Assembly (NCBI GenBank): GCA_945882005.1
Contig: CAMCWG010000125.1
Location: 1-8,326, forward strand
Source of the DNA: Bordetella parapertussis
Lineage (GTDB): Bacteria > Pseudomonadota > Gammaproteobacteria > Burkholderiales > Burkholderiaceae_B
Length of the DNA stretch: 8,326 bases
Direction of reading: 5' to 3'
The notes below the pieces were generated by a model. That model saw nothing but the letters and a program-made list of their open reading frames with translations. It was not told the origin of the DNA and made no database searches. The translations under genes and the position numbers were made by a program. This document shows positions 1 to 7,145 of this stretch, in pieces (position 1 is the first letter of the stretch; every line of letters begins with the position of its first letter).

Positions 1-295
1 GATCGGCTCTGGAAAACGGAGTTTCGTCATGGTCGTCTTCAAAGAAGTATTGGCGCAGTGCTGGACCAGACTCTTCAAAAATGTAGCGTAAATGCCCAAT
101 AATTGGATAGTTGCGCAAAATTGCATGGCGGGTTTGAAAAATATCCCAAACTCCCAAACCCGCTAAGAACCACATCGTCACGGCTAGGAGCCACCAACCG
201 ATTGGCGATGGAGAGCTCAGTGCCGCGAGCGGGGCGACCAAGCTGAGCGCCACACATATTCCGAATACAGCAAAGCGTGGTACGAGCGCAAGCAT
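1..295 (-). CDS. FMN-binding glutamate synthase family protein, N-terminal 98 residues (runs off the left edge)
   Basis: The reading frame is open from an ATG at 295 to the window edge, so only the N-terminus is visible. It begins with two hydrophobic stretches, about residues 6-28 and 34-49 (the second containing GWWLLAVTMWFLAGLGVW), which look like a membrane hairpin. Next comes the segment RHAILRNYPIIGHLRYIFE followed by a predicted LRQYFFEDD and TPFSR. From knowledge of the family, this RNYP-GHLRY-RQYF pattern is the hallmark of the membrane-anchored proteins related to the FMN domain of the glutamate synthase large subunit; their exact substrate is poorly known, and the catalytic domain lies outside the window. 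The start is supported by an AGGAG ribosome binding site at 304-308, 8 bases upstream. The gene lies 32 bases after the stop of the AEC transporter on the same strand, so co-transcription is likely. Function in this organism is inferred from family only. Confidence 0.85.
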   Translation of the reverse strand, partial: MLALVPRFAVFGICVALSLVAPLAALSSPSPIGWWLLAVTMWFLAGLGVWDIFQTRHAILRNYPIIGHLRYIFEESGPALRQYFFEDDHDETPFSRAD

Positions 296-327
296 GGTTA
301 AAGCTCCTGGTCAGACTGTGCTGTATC

Positions 328-1275
328 TTAGTTGGGAAGTTGCTGACTAATCCATCCGATCAGTAAAGAAATTGTAAAGACAGAGAGAACGGTCGATACC
401 AAAATGGCCTGTGCACTTGCTTGTGCATCGCGTTCATAGATCTGAGCCATCATAAAAGGGCCTGTCCCGACGGGCAGGGCGGACGCCAGGATCGCGACCA
501 ACTGCCAAAGACGCGGCATCTCGAACACATACAGCACAAAGAAAGCCGTCAGCGCGGGTTGCACCAGTAGTTTGAGTAGCGCGATGCGGATCACAATCGG
601 ATTACGTCCCCAGCCTGAGGTTTCCCCAAGGAATAGTCCGATTGCGATGAGGGCGCAAGGCGTTGCGGCATCACCGATGAGATCGATGTATCGGCCGATC
701 GCGATCGGCATTTCAAACTGAAAGTAAGACCACGCGAGCCCAGATGCGGGCGCGAGCAGTAACGGGTTGCTCAGCATCGAGCGTGCCACATTTTTAAGAA
801 CAACTATTGGGCTGGCATGCGAAAACCGATGCAGATCTGCAACCATAATCGTCGCGGCGAAGAGCACTGAGACGGTAAATAGGGTGGTGATAATCGATGG
901 ACCCAGACCGCCCTTACCAAAAACCATCAAGCACAGTGGGATGCCCATAAAGCCGACATTGCTGTAGGCCGAGCTCATGCTGTTGATGATGTAATCAAGG
1001 CCAGATTCGCCTCTGCCCCGCGCGATTAGCGCGTATAGCGCGGCGGTACCAAATATGCCGAGACCAAACGCGGCAAAAAAGCCTGGCTCCGCCAGATCGC
1101 CAAGTGGCGTAGTCGACATGACGGAGAATAGTTGTGCGGGCAGGGCAAGGTAAATAACAAAGCGATTCAGACCTTCTCGGCTGGTTGCGCCAAGTAAGCC
1201 AGCCTTTGTGCAAAGCCATCCTGTCAGGATGAGCGCAAAGACAGGAAATGCAGCATTAATAACCGCAGCGAACAT
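328..1275 (-). CDS. AEC (auxin efflux carrier) family transporter, 315 aa
   Basis: This is an integral inner-membrane protein of about ten hydrophobic segments, in the length range usual for bacterial AEC permeases. TM1 is about residues 5-22; the conserved segment SNVGFMGIPL lies at 105-114, and the second half ends with ALPVGTGPFMMAQIY at 267-280 followed by the typical final helix (ILVSTVLSVFTISLLIGWI, 291-309). Family members export or import small organic acids, such as malonate or malate, or auxin-like compounds; the substrate here cannot be read from sequence. I chose the ATG at 1275, although the frame stays open to 1410. The upstream 45 codons are polar, unlike the family, and would run into the divergent GNAT gene; starting at 1275 puts the first helix at the N-terminus as usual. 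No clear Shine-Dalgarno precedes this ATG, which leaves some doubt. It is followed 32 bases later by the glutamate synthase-like gene, probably one operon, which suggests but does not show a link with amino acid or organic acid metabolism. Confidence 0.88.
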   Translation of the reverse strand: MFAAVINAAFPVFALILTGWLCTKAGLLGATSREGLNRFVIYLALPAQLFSVMSTTPLGDLAEPGFFAAFGLGIFGTAALYALIARGRGESGLDYIINSMSSAYSNVGFMGIPLCLMVFGKGGLGPSIITTLFTVSVLFAATIMVADLHRFSHASPIVVLKNVARSMLSNPLLLAPASGLAWSYFQFEMPIAIGRYIDLIGDAATPCALIAIGLFLGETSGWGRNPIVIRIALLKLLVQPALTAFFVLYVFEMPRLWQLVAILASALPVGTGPFMMAQIYERDAQASAQAILVSTVLSVFTISLLIGWISQQLPN

Positions 1276-1376
1276 GAATCTATAAGAGAAGTGGGTCAAT
1301 GACGTTTGAAGTGTAACTTGCCTGAAATTACGTGGATAATTTGCTAATTCGAAACATTTATTAAAAGGGGAGCACT

Positions 1377-1847
1377 TTGAACCTGTCCGGCGACGAACTA
1401 CCCGCGTCATTGCCTAAGTCCTCTTCCTCCTGTCGTGTGGAGCTCGGATCATGGTCTGAGCTTCAGTCCCAAGCAAGTGCAATCCGTTTTGAGGTGTTTG
1501 TGCATGAGCAGCAGGTGCCACCCGAAGAGGAGTTGGATGCGACGGATGCCGACTGCATCCACGCACTCGCGTTTAATCACTTGGGGGAGCCGATCGGCAC
1601 AGGAAGGCTTTTGCCCGATGGGCATATCGGGCGGATGGCAGTTTTGAAGGGTAGTCGTGGCAACGGGGTGGGGGCCGCAATTCTGCTGCGACTCACCGAG
1701 CAGGCGCGTGCACGCGGCTTTACTCAGGTTGTACTGTCAGCACAGACCCATGCGAGAGCGTTCTACGCCAAATACGGCTTTAAAGAGGAGGGGGAAGAGT
1801 ATTTGGATGCAAATATTGCGCACATCCTGATGCGTAAAATGCTTTGA
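1377..1847 (+). CDS. GNAT family N-acetyltransferase, 156 aa, TTG start
   Basis: The protein is a single Gcn5-related acetyltransferase domain, resembling the ElaA/YjcF-type group. Visible features are the N-terminal segment IRFEVFVHEQQVP (36-48) typical of this group, the beta-strand GRMAVLKGSRGNGVGAAIL (85-103) holding the R-G-x-G-x-G acetyl-CoA pyrophosphate loop at 94-99, and the C-terminal FYAKYGF (129-135) with Tyr130 in the place of the usual general acid, followed by EEYLDANIAHILM. It would transfer acetyl from acetyl-CoA to an amine; the acceptor is unknown. The first codon is TTG at 1377. It is preferred because a purine-rich AAAAGGGGAG (about 1363-1372) sits just upstream and no ATG lies before the fold; a GTG at 1437 is a possible later start. 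It is divergent from the AEC transporter and converges on tRNA-Leu with a 36-base gap. A weak 5-bp inverted repeat (1854-1858 with 1869-1873) in that gap lacks a T-run, so no terminator is called. Confidence 0.87.
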   Translation: MNLSGDELPASLPKSSSSCRVELGSWSELQSQASAIRFEVFVHEQQVPPEEELDATDADCIHALAFNHLGEPIGTGRLLPDGHIGRMAVLKGSRGNGVGAAILLRLTEQARARGFTQVVLSAQTHARAFYAKYGFKEEGEEYLDANIAHILMRKML

Positions 1848-1883
1848 AGCTTTAAGCAATAGCTAATATGCTTTACACTGCGA

Positions 1884-1968
1884 TGGTGCCCAGAAGAGGA
1901 CTCGAACCTCCACACCTTGCGGCACACGGACCTGAACCGTGCGCGTCTACCAATTCCGCCACCTGGGC
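1884..1968 (-). tRNA. tRNA-Leu, anticodon CAG (reads CUG)
   Basis: Read on the minus strand, the gene starts GCCCAGG and ends TCTGGGC followed by A and an encoded CCA (1884-1886). The acceptor stem closes over 7 pairs with one G-U. The D-arm contains AATTGGTAGACGC, the anticodon stem CACGG/CCGTG encloses the loop TTCAGGT, giving anticodon CAG, and a long class II variable arm (GCC-GCAA-GGT) identifies it as a leucine-type tRNA. The T-arm GGAGG-TTCGAGT-CCTCT is intact. Total length is 85 with CCA. It stands head to head with rnr, 43 bases apart, and has its own strong promoter overlapping the rnr start. Confidence 0.97.
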
Positions 1969-1990
1969 CTATCTGTACTCGAAGCAGAGC

Positions 1991-2018
1991 ATTATAAGCG
2001 AGATCTAAGCTTTGGCAA
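1991..2018 (-). promoter_or_regulatory. sigma-70 promoter for tRNA-Leu, overlapping the rnr start codon
   Basis: On the minus strand TTGCCA (2018-2013, five of six matches to TTGACA) is followed by a 16-base spacer and a perfect TATAAT (1996-1991). Transcription would begin near 1984, about 16 bases before the tRNA 5' end. The bases after the -10 box, GCTCTGC, are fairly GC-rich, compatible with stringent control. The -35 box covers part of the TTG start and codons 2-3 of rnr. The central TTATAA is self-complementary, so a plus-strand TATAAG (1993-1998) could serve rnr, but no good plus-strand -35 box is visible. Confidence 0.8.
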
Positions 2019-4501
2019 ATCGCCTACCTCCCCACACAAAGAACAACCGCCAAGCTGCGGTTCCTGCAGAACTTCCCGCTGATTACGACCCAGATGTTCC
2101 GAGTCGTGAACAAATCTTAGAGGCGCTTCGCTCAACCGGCGTGCCCTTGTCACCAGAAGATCTTGCTCTGCGCTTGGAACTTTCGTCAGAGGACACACTT
2201 AAGGGATTCGACCGCCGCCTTGCTGCCATGGAGCGCGACGGTCAGTTGTTGCCAAATCGTAAGGGCGTCTTGTTGCTTGCGAATAAGCTTGATTTCGTCG
2301 CGGGCCGCGTTCAGGGGCATCGTGACGGGTTTGGGTTCCTCATCCGCGATGGTGGAGGCCAGGATTTATTTTTGTCACCGCGCGAAATGCTCAAGGTGTT
2401 GCACGGAGATCGTGTGTTGGTTAAACCGACAGGCGAGTACCGTGGGAAACCTGAAGCGACGATTGTCGAAGTTATTGAGCGCCGCACCAATAAATTAGTT
2501 GGTCGTTTCCTCAATGAGCGCGGGATGACGATTGTTGTGCCTGAAGATCAGCGCATCAAACATGATGTCTTGATTCCGCCGGGGGATGCGGGTGGCGCGC
2601 AGCACGGTCAAGTGGTCTCTGTTGAAATCATTGAACAGCCCACACGTCACTCTCAGCCTCTGGGACGCGTGGCAGAAATTCTCGGTGAAATCGATGATCC
2701 TGGTATGGAGATCGAAATCGCGGTTCGCAAGTTTGATGTGCCTGTCGATTTTCCGGATGCGGCGCTCAAGCAAACCGATAAGTTGCCTGATGCAGTTCGT
2801 CGTAGTGATTTAAAAGATCGCGTTGATTTGCGTGACGTGGCGTTCATCACCATCGATGGCGAGGACGCGCGAGACTTTGACGATGCGGTTTATTGCGAAC
2901 AGGTGGATCTGGGCTCAGGGCGTAAGCGTCCTGCCTGGCGAGTGCTCGTTGCGATCGCAGACGTAAGCCACTACGTCACGCCGGAAGATGCGCTCGATGA
3001 CGCGGCGCGCGAACGTGGGACAAGCGTGTATTTTCCACGCCGTGTGATCCCGATGTTGCCAGAAAAACTATCTAACGGCCTGTGTTCGCTCAATCCTCAA
3101 GTGGACCGTTTAGTGCTTGTCTGCGATATGGTGATTCCGCTCACCGGTGCGAAAGCTGGCACGGTGGCGGCCTATCAGTTTTATAACGCGGTGATTCACT
3201 CTCACGCGCGTACGACTTACAACCAAGTCTGGGAATCGCTGCAGCAACCGCAAGGGCCAGCGGCACGTAGCTTGTCGCATGTCTTGCCACACATACAGGA
3301 TTTGTATTCGGTTTTTCAGTTGTTGGCTCAGGCACGCAAAGAGCGCGGCGCGATTGATTTCGATACCGTTGAAACAAAGATTATGTGCAACGAGCTCGGA
3401 CGCATCGAGAAGATCGTCGGCGTGACGCGTAATGACGCACATAGATTGATTGAAGAGTGCATGCTCGCCGCTAATACGTGTGCGGCGGACTTTATGTTCC
3501 GAAGCAAGCACATTGGCCTCTACCGTGTGCACGAGGGTCCAACCCCAGACAAGCTTCAGTCCTTGCGCGAATTCTTACGTACGCTCGGTTTGCATCTTGG
3601 CGGCGGTGCGGATCCGACAGCCAAGGATTATGGCGAACTACTCGCGCGTGCACGCGCCAGACCTGATTATCAGTTGCTGCAAACTATGTGTCTCAGGTCA
3701 ATGCAGCAAGCTATTTATGGACCAGATAACGCAGGCCACTTTGGTTTGTCTTATCCGGCATACACCCATTTCACGTCTCCGATTCGGCGTTATCCAGACT
3801 TGGTGACACATCGCGTAATTAAGGCGCTGCTAAAAGGTGAGCGCTATCAGCCTGTTTTGCACGGTCTCGTGTCTGCACCAGGTGCAACGCAACGCGAGCA
3901 CGAGCACGACCTATGGGAGCGACTTGGTTTGCTATTGTCTGCAACTGAGCGTCGAGCAGATGAGGCTTCGCGTGATGTCGAAGCATGGTTGAAGTGTTGG
4001 TTCGTTAAAGAACGCGTCGGTGAAACCTTTAGCGGAAAAGTCACGGGTGTTGCGAGTTTCGGAATTTTTGTCACGCTAGATACTCTGCATGTCGAAGGTT
4101 TAGTGCACGTGTCAGAGCTTGGTAGCGAGTACTTTCAATTTAATGAGGCACTGCATGAACTGCGCGGTGAGCGTACCGGCATTCGATACCGCTTGACCGA
4201 CTCTGTGCAGGTGCAGGTAGCACGGGTTGACCTCGAAGCGCGTCGCATTGAATTCCGGCTGGTTGCGGGCACGAGTTTTGTCGCCTTGCGTAAGGCAGCT
4301 AGCCGAGTCGAAGATCCGGGTATGCGTCGTGTCAAAAAGGCAGCCTCGACTAAACCGCCGGAATTAAAAGGTCAGATCGCAAAGGTTAGGCGTGCCGAGG
4401 CAAAAAAGGCAGCGAAGTTAGAAACTGCGCGACCGGCAAAGAAAATACAGCGCGCCACCAAAGGCGCAGGGCCAAAGAAAGCCGCTCGAAAAGGGCGATA
4501 G
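2012..4501 (+). CDS. rnr: ribonuclease R, 829 aa, TTG start
   Basis: RNase R is a processive 3'-5' exoribonuclease of the RNase II/RNB family that degrades structured RNA and takes part in rRNA and tmRNA quality control in the cytoplasm. Domains in order: an N-terminal winged-helix (about 30-90, SREQILEALRSTGVPLS to AAMERDGQL), two cold-shock RNA-binding domains (about 93-140 and 160-222), the RNB catalytic domain (about 268-600) and an S1 domain (about 669-752). The metal-binding motif IDGEDARDFDD places Asp282, Asp288, Asp290 and Asp291 at the catalytic positions, and HFTSPIRRYPDLVTHR (586-601) is the conserved late RNB motif. The tail 756-829 is rich in Lys, Ala and Arg, as is common in this group. 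The TTG at 2012 is the only workable start: an in-frame stop lies two codons upstream and the first ATG (residue 73) is inside the fold. Its Shine-Dalgarno is weak. It forms an operon with rlmB 12 bases downstream, the arrangement also known in enterobacteria. Confidence 0.97.
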   Translation: MANRLPPHTKNNRQAAVPAELPADYDPDVPSREQILEALRSTGVPLSPEDLALRLELSSEDTLKGFDRRLAAMERDGQLLPNRKGVLLLANKLDFVAGRVQGHRDGFGFLIRDGGGQDLFLSPREMLKVLHGDRVLVKPTGEYRGKPEATIVEVIERRTNKLVGRFLNERGMTIVVPEDQRIKHDVLIPPGDAGGAQHGQVVSVEIIEQPTRHSQPLGRVAEILGEIDDPGMEIEIAVRKFDVPVDFPDAALKQTDKLPDAVRRSDLKDRVDLRDVAFITIDGEDARDFDDAVYCEQVDLGSGRKRPAWRVLVAIADVSHYVTPEDALDDAARERGTSVYFPRRVIPMLPEKLSNGLCSLNPQVDRLVLVCDMVIPLTGAKAGTVAAYQFYNAVIHSHARTTYNQVWESLQQPQGPAARSLSHVLPHIQDLYSVFQLLAQARKERGAIDFDTVETKIMCNELGRIEKIVGVTRNDAHRLIEECMLAANTCAADFMFRSKHIGLYRVHEGPTPDKLQSLREFLRTLGLHLGGGADPTAKDYGELLARARARPDYQLLQTMCLRSMQQAIYGPDNAGHFGLSYPAYTHFTSPIRRYPDLVTHRVIKALLKGERYQPVLHGLVSAPGATQREHEHDLWERLGLLLSATERRADEASRDVEAWLKCWFVKERVGETFSGKVTGVASFGIFVTLDTLHVEGLVHVSELGSEYFQFNEALHELRGERTGIRYRLTDSVQVQVARVDLEARRIEFRLVAGTSFVALRKAASRVEDPGMRRVKKAASTKPPELKGQIAKVRRAEAKKAAKLETARPAKKIQRATKGAGPKKAARKGR

Positions 4502-4513
4502 GGAATATTGATC

Positions 4514-5251
4514 ATGGCAGCGACACAAATGTTGGCCGGCTTTCATGCCGTGATTGCGCGCCTGCGTCAGGCGCCGGACTCGATTCGCGAGATTTACGTC
4601 GAGGCTCAGCGCCGTGATAAGCGGATGCAGGCTTTTATTGAGCAGGCTACCCAGGCGGGCCGCGCCGTGCATCCGGTTGGCTCGGACCGGCTCGATGGCT
4701 TGGCGGGCGGCTCTCGACATCAGGGTGTGGTGGCGGTTGCGGATGCTCGTAAATTGGCTGATGACCTCGATGAGGTCTTGGACGAGTTAGACGGCCCAGC
4801 GTTTTTATTGGTCCTCGACGGTGTGACGGATCCCCATAATTTGGGTGCCTGTTTGCGTACGGCTGATGCGGCGGGTGTGCATGCCGTTGTGGCGCCACGT
4901 GATCGCGCGGTCGGATTAAATACCACTGTGCAAAGGGTTGCCTGCGGTGCGGCTGAATCGGTTCCCTATGTCATGGTGACAAATCTGGCTCGAACCATGC
5001 GCGAGTTAAAGGATCGGGATATTTGGTTGGTCGGAACGGATGACCAAGCGCCTCAGGGTATTCATCAGACGGATGGGCGGCGGGCGATGGCTTGGGTGAT
5101 GGGTGCGGAGGGCGAGGGGATGCGTCGCCTGACCCGTGAGACCTGTGACGAGCTGGTTCACATACCGATGCTCGGCAGCGTTGAAAGTTTGAACGTCAGT
5201 GTCGCCACCGCAGTGTGCTTATACGAAACAGTGCGTCAGCGCGGTGGCTAG
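4514..5251 (+). CDS. rlmB: 23S rRNA (guanosine(2251)-2'-O)-methyltransferase RlmB, 245 aa
   Basis: This SPOUT-class enzyme uses S-adenosylmethionine to methylate the 2'-OH of G2251 in the peptidyl-transferase P-loop of 23S rRNA. The N-terminal substrate-binding domain (about 3-80, [21 protein letters not shown]) is followed by the trefoil-knot domain. Its motif 1 is [12 protein letters not shown] (106-117) with the conserved Asn109 and Arg115, motif 2 is [10 protein letters not shown] (194-203) with Glu199, and motif 3 is [17 protein letters not shown] (217-233) with Ser225 and Asn227. All key residues are present and the length is normal. I chose the ATG at 4514 instead of the in-frame TTG at 4508: the AGGGA at 4500-4504, which overlaps the rnr stop, is 9 bases from the ATG but only 3 from the TTG. 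The 12-base gap points to co-transcription, and probably coupled translation, with rnr. Confidence 0.97.
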   Translation: MAATQMLAGFHAVIARLRQAPDSIREIYVEAQRRDKRMQAFIEQATQAGRAVHPVGSDRLDGLAGGSRHQGVVAVADARKLADDLDEVLDELDGPAFLLVLDGVTDPHNLGACLRTADAAGVHAVVAPRDRAVGLNTTVQRVACGAAESVPYVMVTNLARTMRELKDRDIWLVGTDDQAPQGIHQTDGRRAMAWVMGAEGEGMRRLTRETCDELVHIPMLGSVESLNVSVATAVCLYETVRQRGG

Positions 5252-5304
5252 AGCCTTAGGCTTGCGATCATTATTGATCGGTTAAACTATTTTTTGATTT
5301 TTTT
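5252..5304 (+). terminator. possible weak terminator after rlmB: two small hairpins and T-runs
   Basis: AGCC-TTA-GGCT (5252-5262) is followed by a perfect 6-bp hairpin CGATCA-TTAT-TGATCG (5265-5280), then after 9 bases by runs of six and seven T (5290-5295 and 5298-5304). The stem is AT-rich and the T-run does not directly adjoin it, so this is not a textbook intrinsic terminator. It could equally be an operator or leader structure for the downstream sulfur-metabolism gene. No convincing promoter hexamers are seen in the gap, so some read-through from rlmB is plausible. Confidence 0.35.
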
Positions 5305-5318
5305 GTAGGCAGATGCTC

Positions 5319-6569
5319 ATGGCCAAGCACGGATTTACCACGCGAATTTTGCACAACGATCGCCACCTCTCTGTTGAGCATGGGGCAGTGCACAAGCCAA
5401 TTCATACATCCTCTCAATATGCCTATCCGGATGCGCGTGAGCTAGCGGCGGTGTTTCAAGGTAAGGCGGGCTACACCTATGCGCGTCAGGGCACCCCGAC
5501 AACTGATGCACTAGAGAAAAAAGTATCGGCGATGGAAGGCGGAGGCTCTAGCCTGACGTTTTCTACTGGGATGGGTGCGTTATCTGCGCTGTTTACGACC
5601 TTGCTTCGCGCGGGCGATCATTTAATTTCTAGCCAATTTATTTTTGGTAACACCAATAGCTTATTCGGGACACTCGAACATCTGGGTATTGAGATCAGTC
5701 TGGTTGACCCGACGGATGTTTCTGCCGTCGCCGCTGCCATCAAGCCTAATACGCGGATGGTGTTTACCGAGACGATTGCGAATCCAGGCACGCAGATTGC
5801 TGACCTTGAAGGCCTTGGCCAGCTTTGTGCAAAACACAACCTCGTTTATGTTGTCGACAATACGTTGACTTCGCCCTGGCTGTTTCAGCCGCGCACCGTG
5901 GGCGCATCTTTAGTCATGAATTCCTTATCGAAGCATATCGGTGGGCATGCAAATGCGTTAGGGGGTTCGTTAACGGATACGGGACTCTACGACTGGACAA
6001 AATTCCCCAATATTCTGGATGTGTACAAAAAGGGGCCTGCCGCGGGCTGGGGTATTACGCAGATCAAGAAAAAAGGCTTGCGCGATATGGGCGCCACCCT
6101 TGCGGCAGATGCTGCCCACCGTATCGCGGTGGGTGCGGAAACACTATCGCTGCGCTTAGACAAAATTAGCAGTAACGCACTTGCACTGGCCAACTATTTA
6201 GCCAAGCACCCAGGCGTTGCTCGGGTGTCCTATCCTGGCCTTGAAAGTCATCCCCAGCATCAACGTGCCCGGAAATTGTTCGGCGGTAAGTTCAGTAATT
6301 TGCTGGGTGTCGAGTTGGCGGCAGGAATCGATAGCTTTGACTTCTTGAATCAGCTTCAGATTGTTATTCTCGCGACCCATGTCGGCGACACACGCACCTT
6401 GGCCTTGCCTGCCGCACAGACTATCTACTATGAGATGGGTCCTGCCTTGCGTGCACAAATGGGAATCGCAGATGGTTTGATTCGTCTTTCCATTGGCATT
6501 GAGGACGAAGAGGACTTGCTCGCAGACTTTGCGCAGGCGTTTGAGAAATGTCAAACAAAGACTGCTTGA
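5319..6569 (+). CDS. PLP-dependent trans-sulfuration enzyme (cystathionine gamma-synthase / O-acyl-homoserine sulfhydrylase family), 416 aa
   Basis: This belongs to the Cys/Met metabolism PLP enzymes (fold type I), which join an activated homoserine with cysteine or sulfide, or split such products. Visible signatures are YTYARQGTPTT (52-62, phosphate-binding Tyr and Arg contributed to the neighbouring subunit), FSTGMGA (81-87) in the cofactor phosphate region, ETIANPGTQIADL (151-163), VVDNT (178-182) with Asp180 for the pyridine nitrogen, NSLSKHIGGH (201-210) with Lys205 as the Schiff-base lysine, and GLIRLSIGIED (386-396) with the carboxylate-binding Arg. The opening KHGFTTRILHNDR and VEHGAVHKPIHTS match a betaproteobacterial subgroup usually annotated only as 'cystathionine gamma-synthase family'. 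Whether it is a MetB, MetZ/MetY or a lyase is not decidable here, so no symbol is given. ATG 5319 is preferred over ATG 5313 because the AGG at 5307-5309 is 9 bases from the former and only 3 from the latter. Confidence 0.92.
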   Translation: MAKHGFTTRILHNDRHLSVEHGAVHKPIHTSSQYAYPDARELAAVFQGKAGYTYARQGTPTTDALEKKVSAMEGGGSSLTFSTGMGALSALFTTLLRAGDHLISSQFIFGNTNSLFGTLEHLGIEISLVDPTDVSAVAAAIKPNTRMVFTETIANPGTQIADLEGLGQLCAKHNLVYVVDNTLTSPWLFQPRTVGASLVMNSLSKHIGGHANALGGSLTDTGLYDWTKFPNILDVYKKGPAAGWGITQIKKKGLRDMGATLAADAAHRIAVGAETLSLRLDKISSNALALANYLAKHPGVARVSYPGLESHPQHQRARKLFGGKFSNLLGVELAAGIDSFDFLNQLQIVILATHVGDTRTLALPAAQTIYYEMGPALRAQMGIADGLIRLSIGIEDEEDLLADFAQAFEKCQTKTA

Positions 6570-6694
6570 TAAATAAAATGATTCGCCTTGTAGCGTAAAT
6601 TGTTGTTTGAAGCTAGCAGGGAAAATCCATTAGTTTTTTAGCTGCGAGTAACAGCTTACAACCAAGTAATTTGCGGGTGACAGGATGGTTTTCG

Positions 6695-6724
6695 CTTGAC
6701 AGCCGCATCAAGTCAAGGCTTAAT
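6695..6724 (+). promoter_or_regulatory. probable sigma-70 promoter of hupB with an overlapping inverted repeat
   Basis: A perfect -35 box TTGACA (6696-6701) is followed by a 17-base spacer and CTTAAT (6719-6724, four of six matches). Transcription would begin near 6731, giving a leader of about 83 bases before hupB. CTTGAC (6695-6700) is mirrored by GTCAAG (6712-6717) across 11 bases, overlapping the -35 box and spacer, and TCAAG is tandemly repeated at 6708-6717, so a regulator could bind here. The remaining gap 6570-6694 is AT-rich, with a short hairpin (AGCTG 6640-6644 with CAGCT 6652-6656) but no T-run after it; I see no gene or clear terminator there. Confidence 0.6.
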
Positions 6725-6755
6725 GTCGGTATGCATCAATCATTGCAAAACTTTT

Positions 6756-6785
6756 AGAGCATGTGTCTTACCAAGACTCTGCTTT
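6756..6785 (+). promoter_or_regulatory. hairpin in the hupB leader followed by a pyrimidine/T tract
   Basis: GTCTT-ACC-AAGAC (6765-6777) forms a tight 5-bp hairpin. It is extended across a small internal loop by AGAGCA (6756-6761) with TGCTTT (6780-6785, one G-U). CTTTT follows, so the shape resembles a weak terminator or attenuator 29 bases before the hupB start and 15 bases before its GAGG ribosome binding site (6800-6803). It may also be an mRNA stability or cold-regulation element. The folding is read by eye only. Confidence 0.35.
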
Positions 6786-6813
6786 CTTTTAAACCACTTG
6801 AGGTAAAACAAAT

Positions 6814-7086
6814 ATGAACAAAACCGAATTGATCGATCACATCGCCACCAAGGCTGACATCTCGAAAGCTGCTGCTGCGCGTTCGTTGGACGCAATGATC
6901 GGAGCCGTCAAGACAACTCTTAAGAAGGGTGGCACTGTGACGTTGGTCGGTTTTGGTACGTTTGCCGTGTCGTCGCGCGCTGCTCGCACAGGTCGCAACC
7001 CACGCACCGGAGAAGCGATCAAAATCAAAAAAGCAAAAGTGCCAAAGTTCCGTCCAGGCAAAGCATTGAAGGATGCACTGAACTAA
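6814..7086 (+). CDS. hupB: DNA-binding protein HU-beta, 90 aa
   Basis: HU is the small histone-like nucleoid protein that binds DNA as a dimer without strong sequence preference, bends it, and affects supercoiling, replication and repair. The sequence is full length for the family. It begins [11 protein letters not shown], has the dimerisation helices at 3-38, the signature GFGTFAV (46-52) and the beta-arm [13 protein letters not shown] (57-69) with Pro63, the residue that intercalates into DNA. It ends with [17 protein letters not shown] at 6800-6803 lies 10 bases before the ATG. It has its own promoter and leader, and a strong terminator follows 44 bases after the stop, so it is probably monocistronic. 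In many proteobacteria hupB follows lon; here the trans-sulfuration gene is upstream instead. The direct tRNA-Val neighbour downstream is, from memory, common in Burkholderiales. Confidence 0.98.
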   Translation: MNKTELIDHIATKADISKAAAARSLDAMIGAVKTTLKKGGTVTLVGFGTFAVSSRAARTGRNPRTGEAIKIKKAKVPKFRPGKALKDALN

Positions 7087-7117
7087 GCAAATTTGGCTTT
7101 TGCCGGAGTTGTTCAGT

Positions 7118-7145
7118 TTGCTAAATACGTGCGGTTCGCTATAAT
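7118..7145 (+). promoter_or_regulatory. probable promoter for tRNA-Val, -10 box lying in the hupB terminator loop
   Basis: TTGCTA (7118-7123, four of six matches) is followed by a 16-base spacer and a perfect TATAAT (7140-7145), then the GC-rich discriminator-like GCGAACC. Initiation would fall near 7152, giving the tRNA a leader of about 87 bases. No better promoter was found in 7156-7238. The TATAAT is exactly the loop of the hupB terminator hairpin. Confidence 0.6.

Noticed and set aside
75..257. 60-residue minus-strand ORF beginning MCGAQLGRP
   Set aside because: It is a shifted-frame shadow of the partial glutamate synthase-like gene at 1-295, whose frame encodes the recognisable family motif and has a good ribosome binding site.
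1276..1410. N-terminal extension of the AEC transporter to 1410
   Set aside because: The extra 45 residues are polar and lysine/arginine-rich, unlike the family, and would overlap the divergent GNAT start; the ATG at 1275 puts the first membrane helix at the N-terminus.
3110..3532. 140-residue minus-strand ORF inside rnr
   Set aside because: It lies wholly opposite the conserved RNB catalytic domain and its translation shows no family signature; it is a by-product of codon bias.
5252..5318. SAM or SAH riboswitch before the trans-sulfuration gene
   Set aside because: The gap is only 67 bases and holds two small hairpins and T-runs; none of the conserved cores of known SAM/SAH riboswitches is present.
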